A stretch of 64,000 bases of DNA from Bradyrhizobium guangdongense (GTDB lineage Bacteria > Pseudomonadota > Alphaproteobacteria > Rhizobiales > Xanthobacteraceae). This document shows positions 1 to 7,983 of this stretch, one piece after another (the stretch's first letter is position 1; each line of letters starts with the position of its first letter). Location of the stretch: NCBI RefSeq assembly GCF_004114975.1, contig NZ_CP030051.1, positions 3,100,001 to 3,164,000 of the forward strand, read 5' to 3'. The position numbers and the translations under genes are program-made. The notes below the pieces were generated by a model. The model was given only the letters and a program-made list of their open reading frames with translations. It had not been told where the DNA came from and ran no database searches.

Positions 1-105
1 GACGAGGCAGATGGCGGAGCCCGCGAACACGCTGACCGTCGCCGATGTCATGAACATCAGGAAAGTGTAGACCCCATAGGGGGCTAGGATCAGGAAGATC
101 GTCAT
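1..105 (-). CDS. membrane protein, 5' portion only (runs off the window)
   Basis: Reading from an ATG at 105 toward the window edge gives 35 codons without a stop. The peptide is hydrophobic from residue 3 onward (begins MTIFLILAPYG) and includes at least one membrane segment with a Thr/Ser-rich second half. The family is not recognised. Two copies of the local TetR-type operator (125-143 and 177-195) lie directly upstream, so the gene probably belongs to the regulon of the TetR gene at 2314. The C-terminus is outside the window. Confidence 0.55.
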   Translation of the reverse strand, partial: MTIFLILAPYGVYTFLMFMTSATVSVFAGSAICLV

Positions 106-124
106 GGTCGCCTCGATCGCATCG

Positions 125-143
125 ATCTTTACGATGTCAAGAT
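125..143. promoter_or_regulatory. TetR-type operator copy 1
   Basis: Inverted repeat ATCTTTAC-GAT-GTCAAGAT (8-3-8, one mismatch from perfect symmetry). It lies 20 bp upstream of the truncated membrane gene that starts at 105. The same motif occurs at 177, 2223 and 2276. Confidence 0.7.
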
Positions 144-176
144 TGATAATGCAGGGGCGATGCCGGGTCAAGTTAA

Positions 177-195
177 ATCTTTACACTGTCAAAAT
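177..195. promoter_or_regulatory. TetR-type operator copy 2
   Basis: ATCTTTAC-ACT-GTCAAAAT, with the same left half-site as the other three copies and a degenerate right half. It overlaps the stop codon of the MAPEG gene and lies 52 bp (centre to centre) from copy 1, about five helical turns. Both copies probably act on the gene that starts at 105. Confidence 0.6.
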
Positions 196-663
196 AATGG
201 CGATCATCTTCAATAAATCAATTGTTGCAAGGACTTGGTCCGAAATTTCGTCGGCAATGGCGGCCCAGGGCAGGCGCGACAGGATGGTCAGCGCGCAGGA
301 GATCAACAGGCCGATGGTCAGGAAGATGCTGCCGGCGCGGCAGATGGTGAATTTGAGCGAGCCCGGCGCTGCGTACATGCCGAGCGGATGCAACAGCCGG
401 GACAGCAGGAGCGCACTCATCAGCAGGTGAATGCGCAGCGGCGAAGCGCCGGATATTTCGAGCAGGGCGACCATCAGGACGATGATGGGGACATATTCCA
501 TGAAATTGCCATGGGCGCGGATCGCGCTGCGCAGGCCTTCGTTGCCCCCATCGTTGAACGGCGCGCCGCTGATCCGCCGCAGTCGGACGACTTGCAGCGC
601 GAGCGCAGCGTAGATCAGCGCGAGGATGGCGAGATAGTTCGCCGTGATCGTGGGGACGTGCAT
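181..663 (-). CDS. MAPEG family membrane protein
   Basis: 160-residue integral membrane protein of the MAPEG family (glutathione S-transferase/eicosanoid-metabolism type). It has four hydrophobic segments. The family signature, an Arg-Ala-His-Gly-Asn-Phe-(x)-Glu-Tyr-(V/A)-Pro stretch, follows the first membrane helix. I chose the ATG at 663 because GGAGG sits five bases before it; a second ATG at 675 is in frame but less well placed. The gene lies on the same strand as the oxygenase gene at 811-2208, separated by a repeat element. The substrate cannot be read from the sequence; MAPEG proteins usually act on lipophilic or electrophilic compounds with glutathione. Confidence 0.85.
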   Translation of the reverse strand: MHVPTITANYLAILALIYAALALQVVRLRRISGAPFNDGGNEGLRSAIRAHGNFMEYVPIIVLMVALLEISGASPLRIHLLMSALLLSRLLHPLGMYAAPGSLKFTICRAGSIFLTIGLLISCALTILSRLPWAAIADEISDQVLATIDLLKMIAIILTV

Positions 664-680
664 GCGGACCTCCATGCGCT

Positions 681-805
681 GTCATTCCGGGGTACGCGAA
701 GCGTCGAGCTACGGTGCGCAATTGCGCACCTGAGAATCCATTTCGCAAAGGAACGCGCGGTGAAATGGATTCCGGGTTCGCGCGAAGGGCGCGCCCCGGA
801 ATGAC
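681..805. repeat. interspersed inverted-repeat element
   Basis: Bounded by GTCATTCCGGGG (681-692) and its reverse complement CCCCGGAATGAC (794-805). An inner arm pair is AATCCATTTC near 735 and GAAATGGATT near 762. This is a non-coding palindromic element between the MAPEG and oxygenase genes and may also end transcription. Its type resembles elements known to be scattered in Bradyrhizobium genomes. Confidence 0.75.
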
Positions 806-810
806 AAAAA

Positions 811-2208
811 CTATACCGCGCCCACCCAATTGCCGTGAAAGCCGTCGGGCACGCGATGGCCGAGCTGTACCAGCGCGGCGGGGCCGGCCTCGATGTCGGT
901 GGCATTGAAGACGGCGAGGTCGCTGCGGTTCTCCCGCCCGCGCCAGACCACCGCCAGCAGCCAGCCGTCACCTTCCGCCGCATCCTTCGATCGCTCGACG
1001 AACACGGGCTCGGAGATAGTATCGCCTGATGGCAACAGATATTGGCCGAGCCGCTTGCCCGCGCCCTCGACATGGACGATGCCTGACAGCGCGCCGAACA
1101 TCGGCGCCTTCGGATTGGCACAGGCGTACCAGCCGTGTCGGCTCTTCAGGCCGGCACGTCGGTCGTCGATGCGCGGGAATTCGCCGGTGAGATCGTCGAG
1201 ATAGGTTTGCTGGAAGCGGTCGGTATTGTCCGCGAGATCGAACCTCCAGCGGCAGTGACGGGCGCGCGATTTCTCCGGATCCGTCGGCCGGCCGTCAGAG
1301 TGCGGAAACAGCGGGGCCTCTTCGAACTGCATGACGTCGGCGACGATGCGATTTCCGTCCTCCCACGCATTCATGATGTGGAAGACGTAGCAGGCTTCGC
1401 CGTGGAACCAGACGATGTCCTTTGCCTTGCCATTGCGCTTCATCACGCCGACATAGGCGCCTTTCTCCGGTTCCCACGCATAGGGCGGCTTGCCGCTCAT
1501 CGCACGTTCCCTGCTGCCGGTGAGGGGCAGGATCGGAAACAGCACGTGATTCTCGGTGACGATGAAGTCGTGCACCATGCTGGGATAGGGCGTCTCGAAA
1601 CGTTCGAAGCGCGTGACCTTGCCGCTCGCATCGATCGATCCGTAGGAGAGGGCTGACGTCAGCGGCCCCGCCGCATTGTAGCCGAAGAACACCAGCTCGC
1701 CCGTCACGGGATCGATCTTTGGATGTGCGGTGAAGGGGCCGGCGATGCGGCCCTGGTAATTGCAATAACCGCGCGTTGCCAGCGTGCCCGGCTCGATCTC
1801 GGTCGGCAGATGTCCTTCTTCGAGCGCGAGCAGCTTGCCGGCATGGAAAACGATATTGGTGTTGGCGACGCCGCCGTCGGTGAGATCTGGCGGCGCATCC
1901 GGCAGCTTGCGGCCGAAGCCGCCGAACAGCGCGCGGCCCGCACCGTGCTCGGCGAGCCATTTCGGTGTGCGGACCCAGCGATTGCGATAGCTGGCGCGCC
2001 CCTGTTCGAGATGAAAGGCGTGCAGCATGCCGTCGCCGACAAACCAGTGGGCGCCGGGGGAAGAGAATTGCGGGTTGGGACCGTTGCGGTAGAGCGTGCC
2101 GTTCAGCTCGCGCGGCAGTTCGCCGATGATGTTAAGGAAGGGCGCGTCCGCCTCGAACGGGATGGGCGCGATGTTGTTGCGGCGCTCGGCGGTCGCATCC
2201 TGAAGCAC
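811..2208 (-). CDS. carotenoid oxygenase (RPE65/CCD/lignostilbene dioxygenase family)
   Basis: 465 residues, the full family length. This family splits C=C bonds of carotenoids, stilbenes or phenylpropanoids using a non-haem iron held by four histidines on a seven-bladed propeller. All four are visible: His162 (TAHPK), His213 (MVHDF), His277 (FHIMNAWE) and His458 (FHGNW, close to the C-terminus). The N-terminal GTLYRNGPNP motif is also present. No signal peptide is seen, so the protein is cytoplasmic. It is divergent from the TetR gene at 2314, and a perfectly symmetric operator lies 15 bp before its start, so it is almost certainly repressed by that regulator. The substrate is unknown; lignin-derived stilbenes or apocarotenoids are plausible for a soil bacterium. 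Confidence 0.93.
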   Translation of the reverse strand: MLQDATAERRNNIAPIPFEADAPFLNIIGELPRELNGTLYRNGPNPQFSSPGAHWFVGDGMLHAFHLEQGRASYRNRWVRTPKWLAEHGAGRALFGGFGRKLPDAPPDLTDGGVANTNIVFHAGKLLALEEGHLPTEIEPGTLATRGYCNYQGRIAGPFTAHPKIDPVTGELVFFGYNAAGPLTSALSYGSIDASGKVTRFERFETPYPSMVHDFIVTENHVLFPILPLTGSRERAMSGKPPYAWEPEKGAYVGVMKRNGKAKDIVWFHGEACYVFHIMNAWEDGNRIVADVMQFEEAPLFPHSDGRPTDPEKSRARHCRWRFDLADNTDRFQQTYLDDLTGEFPRIDDRRAGLKSRHGWYACANPKAPMFGALSGIVHVEGAGKRLGQYLLPSGDTISEPVFVERSKDAAEGDGWLLAVVWRGRENRSDLAVFNATDIEAGPAALVQLGHRVPDGFHGNWVGAV

Positions 2209-2222
2209 GGCGTATTCTCCTT

Positions 2223-2241
2223 ATCTTTACATCGTAAAGAT
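2223..2241. promoter_or_regulatory. TetR-type operator copy 3 (perfect palindrome)
   Basis: ATCTTTAC-ATC-GTAAAGAT: the two 8-bp half-sites are exact reverse complements. It lies just upstream of the oxygenase start at 2208 and is the best copy of the motif, probably the primary repressor site. Confidence 0.8.
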
Positions 2242-2275
2242 TGGATAGAGCCGAAAGCCGCATTCGTCAAGTGAA

Positions 2276-2294
2276 ATCTTTACACTGTCAATAT
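2276..2294. promoter_or_regulatory. TetR-type operator copy 4
   Basis: ATCTTTAC-ACT-GTCAATAT, 20 bp upstream of the TetR start at 2314, suggesting autoregulation. Its first 14 bases are identical to those of copy 2. Confidence 0.7.
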
Positions 2295-2313
2295 CGCGTC
2301 ATATAGCTTGTAA

Positions 2314-3024
2314 ATGGCCAAGAAAGACACCAAGAGCGAAACGGCGCGGCGTCCGCGCCAGCCGAAAAAGACGCCGCCTGCATCGGGTCCGGCGAACGCA
2401 AAGACCGAAACGCCTTATCATCATGGCGCCTTGCGCGAGGCGCTGCTCGACGCGGCCGAACGGGTGCTGGAGCGCGACGGGCTCGCCGGCCTGACGCTGC
2501 GCGCGGTGGCGCGCGAGGCCGGCGTCTCGCATGCCGCGCCGACCCATCATTTCGGCGATCTGACCGGGCTCGTCAGCGAGCTCGCTGCGATCGGCTTCCG
2601 CCAGTTCAATGCGGCGATGACCGCCGCCTGCGAGGCGATCACCTCGCCGATGGAACGGGCGCTGGCGCGGCCGAAAGCCTACGTCGCCTATGCGCAGGCG
2701 CATCCCGGCATGTACGGTCTAATGTTCCGCACCGAGCGGCTCGATTATTCCAGGCCATCGCTGCACGAGGCCGCGGAATCCTCTTTCGCCGGACTTGCCA
2801 ATGCCATCGGTGCGATGCGGCAGGAGCCGATCAGCGGCGACAAGTTGACCATCGAGCAGGGTGCTGCGATCGCGCGAGCCTGGTCGATGGTGCACGGTTT
2901 CACCATGCTGCTGCTCGACGGACGGCTCGAGGATATCTTGCAGCGGCTGCCCGCGGGCACGACGGCCGAACAGCTTCTGGAGGCGATCCTGAGGTCGACG
3001 GTGGCGGGGAAACTCCCGAGGTAG
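2314..3024 (+). CDS. TetR/AcrR family transcriptional regulator
   Basis: 236 residues. A basic, Lys/Pro-rich N-terminal tail of about 30 residues precedes a TetR DNA-binding domain (residues about 33-85: ALREALLDAAERVLERDG, then LTLRAVAREAGVSHAAPTHHF as helix-turn-helix). The rest is a WHG/TetR_C-type ligand domain. It is divergent from the oxygenase gene, with two operator copies in the shared 105-bp region. The expected role is to repress itself, the oxygenase and the membrane gene at 105 until a hydrophobic effector binds. The effector is unknown. Confidence 0.9.
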   Translation: MAKKDTKSETARRPRQPKKTPPASGPANAKTETPYHHGALREALLDAAERVLERDGLAGLTLRAVAREAGVSHAAPTHHFGDLTGLVSELAAIGFRQFNAAMTAACEAITSPMERALARPKAYVAYAQAHPGMYGLMFRTERLDYSRPSLHEAAESSFAGLANAIGAMRQEPISGDKLTIEQGAAIARAWSMVHGFTMLLLDGRLEDILQRLPAGTTAEQLLEAILRSTVAGKLPR

Positions 3025-3227
3025 TGCCAGGCAGGCCGATGTGGCGGGCACCATGACGACGCCCGCATCTTGCGGAACTCCATCCATCGGCATCTTCGCT
3101 GTGGGTAAGTTCACTGTGGGCAAGGCTCGGACACAGTCCGAAAGACCTGACAGCGGCGCGGAATCGTTCTAGAAGAGCGGCTTCGCTTGGGCATCCGGCC
3201 CAGTTTGCGTCCTCATTTCTTTCGATC

Positions 3228-3794
3228 ATGCCAGCCATCGCTCCCCGCAAAGCCTATCGCGTCGGTCGTTCCAAGACCGGACTCGGCCTCTTCGCCACCA
3301 TGCCGATCAAGAAGGGTACCCGGATCATCCGTTATTTCGGGCCGATCCTGGACTGCCGCATTCCTGAGCAGGACGAGATCGAGAACAAATATCTGTTCGA
3401 GCTCAACGGCCGCTGGACGATCGACGGCTCGGTGCGCAAGAATCTCGCCCGCTACATCAACCATTCCTGCCGGCCCAACGCCGAATCCGACGTTCGCCCG
3501 CGCGAGCGAAAGGTGTTCATCCGCGCCATCAAGGACATCGAGCCGGGCGAGGAGATCAACTACGATTACGGCACTGACTATTTCAAAGCCTATCTGAAGC
3601 CGATCGGCTGCAAGTGCCCCTCCTGCGAAAACAAGCGCAAGAAACAGCGCGCCGAGGCGCGTGCCGAACGCGCCAAGGTCAAGGCCCGCGCAGAGCGCAA
3701 GGCGCAGAAGGCGGGTGCGAAAACCACCGCGGTGAAAAAGAAGAAGCTGAACGGCAAGCATTTTGCCGGCAAGGTCGGCCGCGCGAAGGGATAA
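3228..3794 (+). CDS. SET-domain protein lysine methyltransferase-like protein
   Basis: 188 residues. A SET domain (residues about 10-117) shows the motifs of S-adenosylmethionine-dependent lysine methyltransferases: RSKTGLGLFA at the start, RYINHSCRPN (75-84) and NYDYG (111-115). A post-SET zinc cluster follows (Cys128, Cys130, Cys133). After residue 135 comes a Lys/Ala/Arg-rich tail of about 50 residues that resembles a histone-like DNA- or protein-binding tail. The gene stands alone, with unrelated neighbours. SET proteins are mainly eukaryotic; bacterial copies exist, and their targets are mostly unknown. Self-methylation of the tail or methylation of a nucleoid protein is only a guess. 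Confidence 0.9.
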   Translation: MPAIAPRKAYRVGRSKTGLGLFATMPIKKGTRIIRYFGPILDCRIPEQDEIENKYLFELNGRWTIDGSVRKNLARYINHSCRPNAESDVRPRERKVFIRAIKDIEPGEEINYDYGTDYFKAYLKPIGCKCPSCENKRKKQRAEARAERAKVKARAERKAQKAGAKTTAVKKKKLNGKHFAGKVGRAKG

Positions 3795-3868
3795 TTCTCT
3801 GTACGGCGTGGGTTGCGGCTCAGCGCCGCAACGCGAGAGCGTTGCAGCGCGTCCGGGACACGAGATCT

Positions 3869-4267
3869 TCACGCAGTCGCTACACGCCCGCTCTTCCCCA
3901 GGCCCACATATTGCAATTCGGCGAACACGCCCGCCGCAATCGCCTGCGCCACGATCATCAGCTCGCCCGCGACATTCGGTGACACCGCGCCCGAGAACAG
4001 CAGCGCGATGCTGCCAACCGTCCAGGCGGCGTTGCCGATCACGACCAGCAGCACGAGCGACTTCGGCACCATCGTGCGCGAAGCCAGCCAGCCGACCAGC
4101 GCGACGTAGGCGATCAGGAACAGGCCGGTTTCGCGCAACAGCGCTTCAGGCAGGTTGAACAGCGTCGCGAACGCTCCGGCGCCGAAGGTGAAGCCGATTG
4201 CGGCGACCCCGCTGAAGATGGCATCGGCGAGCAGGGCGCGGCGCAGGAAGCTGGATGCATCGATCAT
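3869..4267 (-). CDS. small integral membrane protein (four helices)
   Basis: 132 residues with four hydrophobic segments (about 18-38, 48-66, 70-90 and 98-118) and short charged loops. The ATG at 4267 is preceded by GGAGACTTCTC, a good ribosome-binding site. Family not recognised. It follows the gene at 4304 by 37 bp on the same strand, so the two are probably co-transcribed and driven from the divergent promoter region at 4535-4635. Confidence 0.75.
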   Translation of the reverse strand: MIDASSFLRRALLADAIFSGVAAIGFTFGAGAFATLFNLPEALLRETGLFLIAYVALVGWLASRTMVPKSLVLLVVIGNAAWTVGSIALLFSGAVSPNVAGELMIVAQAIAAGVFAELQYVGLGKSGRVATA

Positions 4268-4303
4268 GAGAAGTCTCCATGGTTGGTTGGACGCGGGGTG
4301 AAC

Positions 4304-4534
4304 TCAGCGCAGCCCGCGCCACCAGGCGCGGAGCAGGCGGGTAAGACGGACCGGACAGAGGCTCCTGCCGACGCTGTGCTCGAAGGCGGTGACCTGCGCG
4401 ACGACATAGTCGCCGGTCGAGTGCACCAACGGCTCGGGCATGTTGAGTCCGCGCGCCAGCATCCGGGTCGCGAAGGTCACGGCCCAGGGGAGAATGTGGT
4501 CGGCGACGGTCCGGTAGAGCAGCAGCGCAATCAT
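4304..4534 (-). CDS. small conserved-looking protein, function unknown
   Basis: 76 residues from the ATG at 4534, which has AGGAG six bases upstream; a second in-frame ATG at 4540 abuts the same site and is less likely. The N-terminal half is weakly hydrophobic (begins MIALLLYRTVAD) and the C-terminus is Arg-rich. It is the first gene of a probable two-gene operon, divergent from the XRE regulator at 4636. I do not recognise the family. Confidence 0.6.
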   Translation of the reverse strand: MIALLLYRTVADHILPWAVTFATRMLARGLNMPEPLVHSTGDYVVAQVTAFEHSVGRSLCPVRLTRLLRAWWRGLR

Positions 4535-4583
4535 GGTCATCTCCTGTCGTGACCGAAGATGCGCTGGTCGAAGCCGCAATTCG

Positions 4584-4600
4584 ATTACCTCGGTGGTAAT
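4584..4600. promoter_or_regulatory. palindromic operator in the divergent promoter region
   Basis: ATTACC-TCGGT-GGTAAT, exact 6-bp inverted arms, 36 bp before the regulator start (4636) and 50 bp before the divergent gene (4534). The location fits a binding site for the XRE-type regulator. Confidence 0.6.
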
Positions 4601-4635
4601 GGATGGGGCGAAATGTGCGTGGTAGGTTTCCGGCC

Positions 4636-5457
4636 ATGAACGCACATGCATCCTCGGCACGCGCCGAACCCAGCCAGCCGCTCCATATCGGCGATCATTT
4701 GCGCGAATGGCGGCAGCGCCGCCGCATGAGCCAGCTCGATCTGGCGGGCGAGGCGGAGATTTCGGCGCGGCATTTGAGTTTCGTCGAGACCGGCCGGGCC
4801 GCGCCCTCGCGCGAGATGGTGTTGCGGCTCGCCGAGCGCCTCGACGTTCCCTTGCGCGAACGCAACGTGCTGCTCGTTGCCGCCGGCTACGCGCCGGCCT
4901 TTCCGCAGCGTCCGCTGGAGGATCCCGCCTTGAAATCAGCCCGGCAGGCCATCGATCTCGTCCTCAAAGCGCATGAGCCAAATCCGGCGCTGGCCTATGA
5001 CCGGCACTGGAACCTGGTGTCCGCCAACCGCATGGTGGCGCCGCTGCTCGCCGGCGTCCCGGAGCGGCTGCTGGGCCAGCCCTTCAACGTGCTGCGGCTC
5101 GCCTTTCATCCCGAAGGATTGGCGCCGCGCACGGTCAATCTGGCGGAGTGGTGCGCGCATCTGCTCGAGCGCCTGCACCGGCAATGCGAGGCGACGGCCG
5201 ATCCTGAGTTGATCAAGCTCTACAACGACCTCAAGAGCTATCCCATTCCGGCGCGATCGGGGCCGCTGGCGGGCGACAATGTCGCGATTCCCTTCAAGCT
5301 GCGGCAGGACGGCGAGATACTCAGCTTCTTCTCCACCACCATGGTGTTCGGCACGCCCGTCGACATCACCCTGTCGGAGCTGGCGCTGGAGACGTTCTTT
5401 CCGGCCGACGAGCGCACAGCCGAGCGGCTCAGGAAGATGGCCGCAGCCATGTCCTAG
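4636..5457 (+). CDS. XRE family regulator with MmyB-like ligand domain
   Basis: 273 residues from the ATG at 4636. Residues about 18-75 form an XRE helix-turn-helix (RRRMSQLDLAGEAEISARHLSF, then a G-R-x-x-P-S-R motif). The rest matches the MmyB-like domain: NPALAYDRHWNLVSAN, then RTVNLAEWCAHLL and a C-terminal SFFSTTMVFGTPVDITLSEL block. That domain binds small fatty-acid-like ligands in characterised relatives. It is divergent from two small membrane genes and probably controls them through the ATTACC palindrome at 4584. A start 33 bases upstream is possible but has no better ribosome site. Confidence 0.88.
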   Translation: MNAHASSARAEPSQPLHIGDHLREWRQRRRMSQLDLAGEAEISARHLSFVETGRAAPSREMVLRLAERLDVPLRERNVLLVAAGYAPAFPQRPLEDPALKSARQAIDLVLKAHEPNPALAYDRHWNLVSANRMVAPLLAGVPERLLGQPFNVLRLAFHPEGLAPRTVNLAEWCAHLLERLHRQCEATADPELIKLYNDLKSYPIPARSGPLAGDNVAIPFKLRQDGEILSFFSTTMVFGTPVDITLSELALETFFPADERTAERLRKMAAAMS

Positions 5458-5536
5458 CGGTCTCGTCCAGTCCCCTTGCCTCGGGGTGGGTTCGGCTTAT
5501 CTTGGGGCCAACCCGCACCGCCCCAAGGAGGCGCTC

Positions 5537-6202
5537 ATGAGCACCCTGAAACCGCTCCAGATCGACGTCGTCTCCGACGTGGTGTGCCCCTGGTGCTATA
5601 TCGGCAAGCACCGGATCGAGAGCGCGCTGGCGCTCGTGCCGGACGTGCCGGTGAAGCTGAATTTCCGTCCGTTCTTCCTTAATCCCTGGGTGCCGCGCGA
5701 GGGCATCAGCCGCGAGGATTATCTCACCACCAAGTTCGGCTCGGTGGAGGCCTATAAAGGCATCGCCGGCCGTGTGGTTGCGGCGGCCAGCGACGAGGGG
5801 CTCGTCTACAAGCCCGAACTGGTCGCGCGCCAGCCCAACACGACCGACTGCCACCGCCTGATCCTGTGGGCCGAGGCGATCGGCAAGGCGCCCGAAATGA
5901 AGCAGCGCCTGATGGAGCTGTATTTCCGCGACGGCGGCGATCTGACCGACGTGAACGTGCTGGTGCAGGCGGCGGCCGATGTCGGCCTCGATGCCGATGA
6001 TGTCCGCAAGCGCCTCGCCAGCGATGAGGACGTCGCACGCGTCTCGGCCGACGCGCAGGAGGCCGCCGAGAAAGGAATCTCGGGCGTGCCGACCTACGTG
6101 TTTGCGCAAAAATACGCCGTTTCCGGCGCGCAGGATCCGAACCTGCTCGCCCGCGCCATCCGCCAGGTCTCGGCCGAGATCAACGCGCAGGCGGCGGAGT
6201 AG
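5537..6202 (+). CDS. FrnE-like DsbA family oxidoreductase
   Basis: 221 residues, thioredoxin fold with a helical insertion. The CPWC redox motif is at residues 17-20 after strand beta1, and the cis-proline loop GVPTYVF is near residue 182. The family includes FrnE, polyketide-associated isomerases and cytosolic DsbA-like proteins. There is no signal peptide, so the protein is cytoplasmic. The ATG at 5537 has AAGGAGG upstream. It stands alone; the convergent GNAT gene ends seven bases after it. The likely role is in thiol-disulfide or oxidative-stress chemistry; the exact substrate is unknown. Confidence 0.9.
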   Translation: MSTLKPLQIDVVSDVVCPWCYIGKHRIESALALVPDVPVKLNFRPFFLNPWVPREGISREDYLTTKFGSVEAYKGIAGRVVAAASDEGLVYKPELVARQPNTTDCHRLILWAEAIGKAPEMKQRLMELYFRDGGDLTDVNVLVQAAADVGLDADDVRKRLASDEDVARVSADAQEAAEKGISGVPTYVFAQKYAVSGAQDPNLLARAIRQVSAEINAQAAE

Positions 6203-6208
6203 CGCGAA

Positions 6209-7375
6209 CTATTTGCGGAGCAGGTGGATCGCGCGGCGCGCCGTCTCGCGCGCCAGGCCGCGCATAATCAGCGCCGCGTGGATCAGTGCAACGATCGGAT
6301 CGTGCCGCCGCAGCGGGATTAGCACGTCGCCGATGGCAAAGCGGCCGCGCCAGATCGGGTTGATCATGGGGTGGTCGGCGCTTGCGGTGGAATCCGCGCT
6401 CGCAATGACCGGATCGGCGCAGAGATGGCGTGTCAGATCGAGCGTGAGCTGCACACCCGGCGAATATCTGGCGAAGCGCTCGTCAATGCCGAGCTTGAAG
6501 AAGAAGGCGCGGTCCTGGTGCCGCAGCACGATGCCGGCGGCGACCGGCGTCGCACCGGCGTGGAGCGTCACGATCTCGCACTGCGCGGTCTCGGCGAGCG
6601 CGGGCACGGCGCGACGGATGAAGGCCGCATCGCCCGCGTCCTGAAGCAGCGCGGTGCCGCGCTTGCCCTTCCAGCCGCTGGCTTCGAGCTGCAGGAAGGT
6701 TTCGAGCGCGGGCTTGATCTCGTCCACCTTGCGCGCGACGTCGAAGCTGATCGCGCCATGCTCCTCCAGGCGGTGCCGCTGCCGGCGCAGCTCCTTGAGC
6801 TTCTTGGCGCCGAGGGCCTCCTGCAGCAGCCTGTCGCCGTCCTGTGTCGCGTCGAGGCTGGCACGGACATAGGAGCTGAGGACGCGTGACGTCAGGCGGT
6901 CACGGCCGAGCGCTTCCTTGAGCGAAGCCATTGCGGCGCCATCGAGCGCCACGTCGCGCAGGATCAGCGCATGGGCGCCGGCCTTGCGAGCCCGCTGCAA
7001 CAGGCGCGTCGCGGCCTCGACCGAGGCGTCGCGGTCGATCAGCGGGCTGCTAAGCGTGCCATAGGGATGCGCGCTCACCAAAGCGGGGAGGGGAATCTTC
7101 CAGGCTTGCCAGAGCGAGACGACCGGCATCAATCCGATCAGCCGCGTCGACGAGCCGCCGCAGACCGACAGGGCCGAGGCGCCCGTACGGCCGCGTGCGC
7201 TTGCGCTGACGGCGAGCTCCCAGGCAGGCAAATAATAGCCGTTCGGCTCGACCGCCCGCTGCGCCAGTGCGCGCCACGGGCCGGGCTCGATCGCCGTGAG
7301 CGGGACGAGCGCGGGCGTTGCATCCTTCGATGCCGGACCAATCGCAGCCTGGTGCGCGATATCGACCACGTCCAA
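6209..7375 (-). CDS. GNAT family N-acetyltransferase-like protein (BioF2/CelD-like)
   Basis: About 388 residues. The C-terminal half (about 185-330) matches the Acetyltransf_6 type found in CelD/BioF2-like proteins: LKELRRQRHRLEEHG, then FLQLEASGWKGKRGTALL, then a GATPVAAGIVLRHQDRAFFF core strand pair. In other bacteria such proteins are often tied to exopolysaccharide or cellulose synthesis, but no such genes are nearby. The start is uncertain: a TTG at 7375 is used here, and the frame stays open a little further upstream. Confidence 0.8.
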   Translation of the reverse strand: MDVVDIAHQAAIGPASKDATPALVPLTAIEPGPWRALAQRAVEPNGYYLPAWELAVSASARGRTGASALSVCGGSSTRLIGLMPVVSLWQAWKIPLPALVSAHPYGTLSSPLIDRDASVEAATRLLQRARKAGAHALILRDVALDGAAMASLKEALGRDRLTSRVLSSYVRASLDATQDGDRLLQEALGAKKLKELRRQRHRLEEHGAISFDVARKVDEIKPALETFLQLEASGWKGKRGTALLQDAGDAAFIRRAVPALAETAQCEIVTLHAGATPVAAGIVLRHQDRAFFFKLGIDERFARYSPGVQLTLDLTRHLCADPVIASADSTASADHPMINPIWRGRFAIGDVLIPLRRHDPIVALIHAALIMRGLARETARRAIHLLRK

Positions 7376-7475
7376 TTGTCCCCGTTCACGTCGGGAGCGC
7401 CGGCGTTACGGGATCATGCTTAGCGCAAACGTTTGAAAATACCGTTGGGATGCGCGTTCAATTCGAGCGGTAGCG

Positions 7476-7964
7476 TTAACCGCTCGTTGACCACAGGCGG
7501 CCCGGTTCGGAGTGCAGCATGGAGAAGGCGATGCCCATGAATACGCTGTAGGCGAGCACCATCGCGAGGGAGAAGGCTGCGGGAAGCGCGCCGAGCTCCA
7601 AATGCGACGCGAACGGGCCTCTCCCGAGGATCGGAAAGTAGAACAGTCCCATCGCGATCCAGCCCATGATGCCGAAGACGAATCCCTTCACGACCGCGTT
7701 GTGGCCGGGCAGCAGATGGTAGGTGGACCGGAAGAGGATGCCGAGCACCAAAGTGCCGTTCACGAAGGACATGGCCCAGGGCACGGTCGGATGCACGGCG
7801 CCGCCGAGCCAGTCGCTCAGGCCATGCTGAAGATCCCGGTAGGGGTGAAAAGTCGGAAGCCAGCCCATCCAGCGCTTCACGAACATGACAGTGCTGTGGG
7901 CGGCGTTGCCGCACAGGCCGGCCGCCATGGATTTCCAGACCTTATGAGCTCCTATCTGGTGCAT
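7476..7964 (-). CDS. membrane protein, last gene of the sulfide operon (DUF6789-like)
   Basis: 162 residues with four predicted membrane helices. Gly/His-rich loops (PYRDLQHGLSDWLGGAVHP) and a GFVFGIMGWIAMGLFYFP helix resemble the DUF6789 family, though this match is from memory. The ATG at 7964 lies 19 bp after the ccoG stop and has GAAAGGG upstream, so it is probably translated from the same mRNA. A role in membrane-associated sulfide or metal handling is inferred from position only. Confidence 0.75.
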   Translation of the reverse strand: MHQIGAHKVWKSMAAGLCGNAAHSTVMFVKRWMGWLPTFHPYRDLQHGLSDWLGGAVHPTVPWAMSFVNGTLVLGILFRSTYHLLPGHNAVVKGFVFGIMGWIAMGLFYFPILGRGPFASHLELGALPAAFSLAMVLAYSVFMGIAFSMLHSEPGRLWSTSG

Positions 7965-7983
7965 CGCCCTTTCGCCGAGTTCA

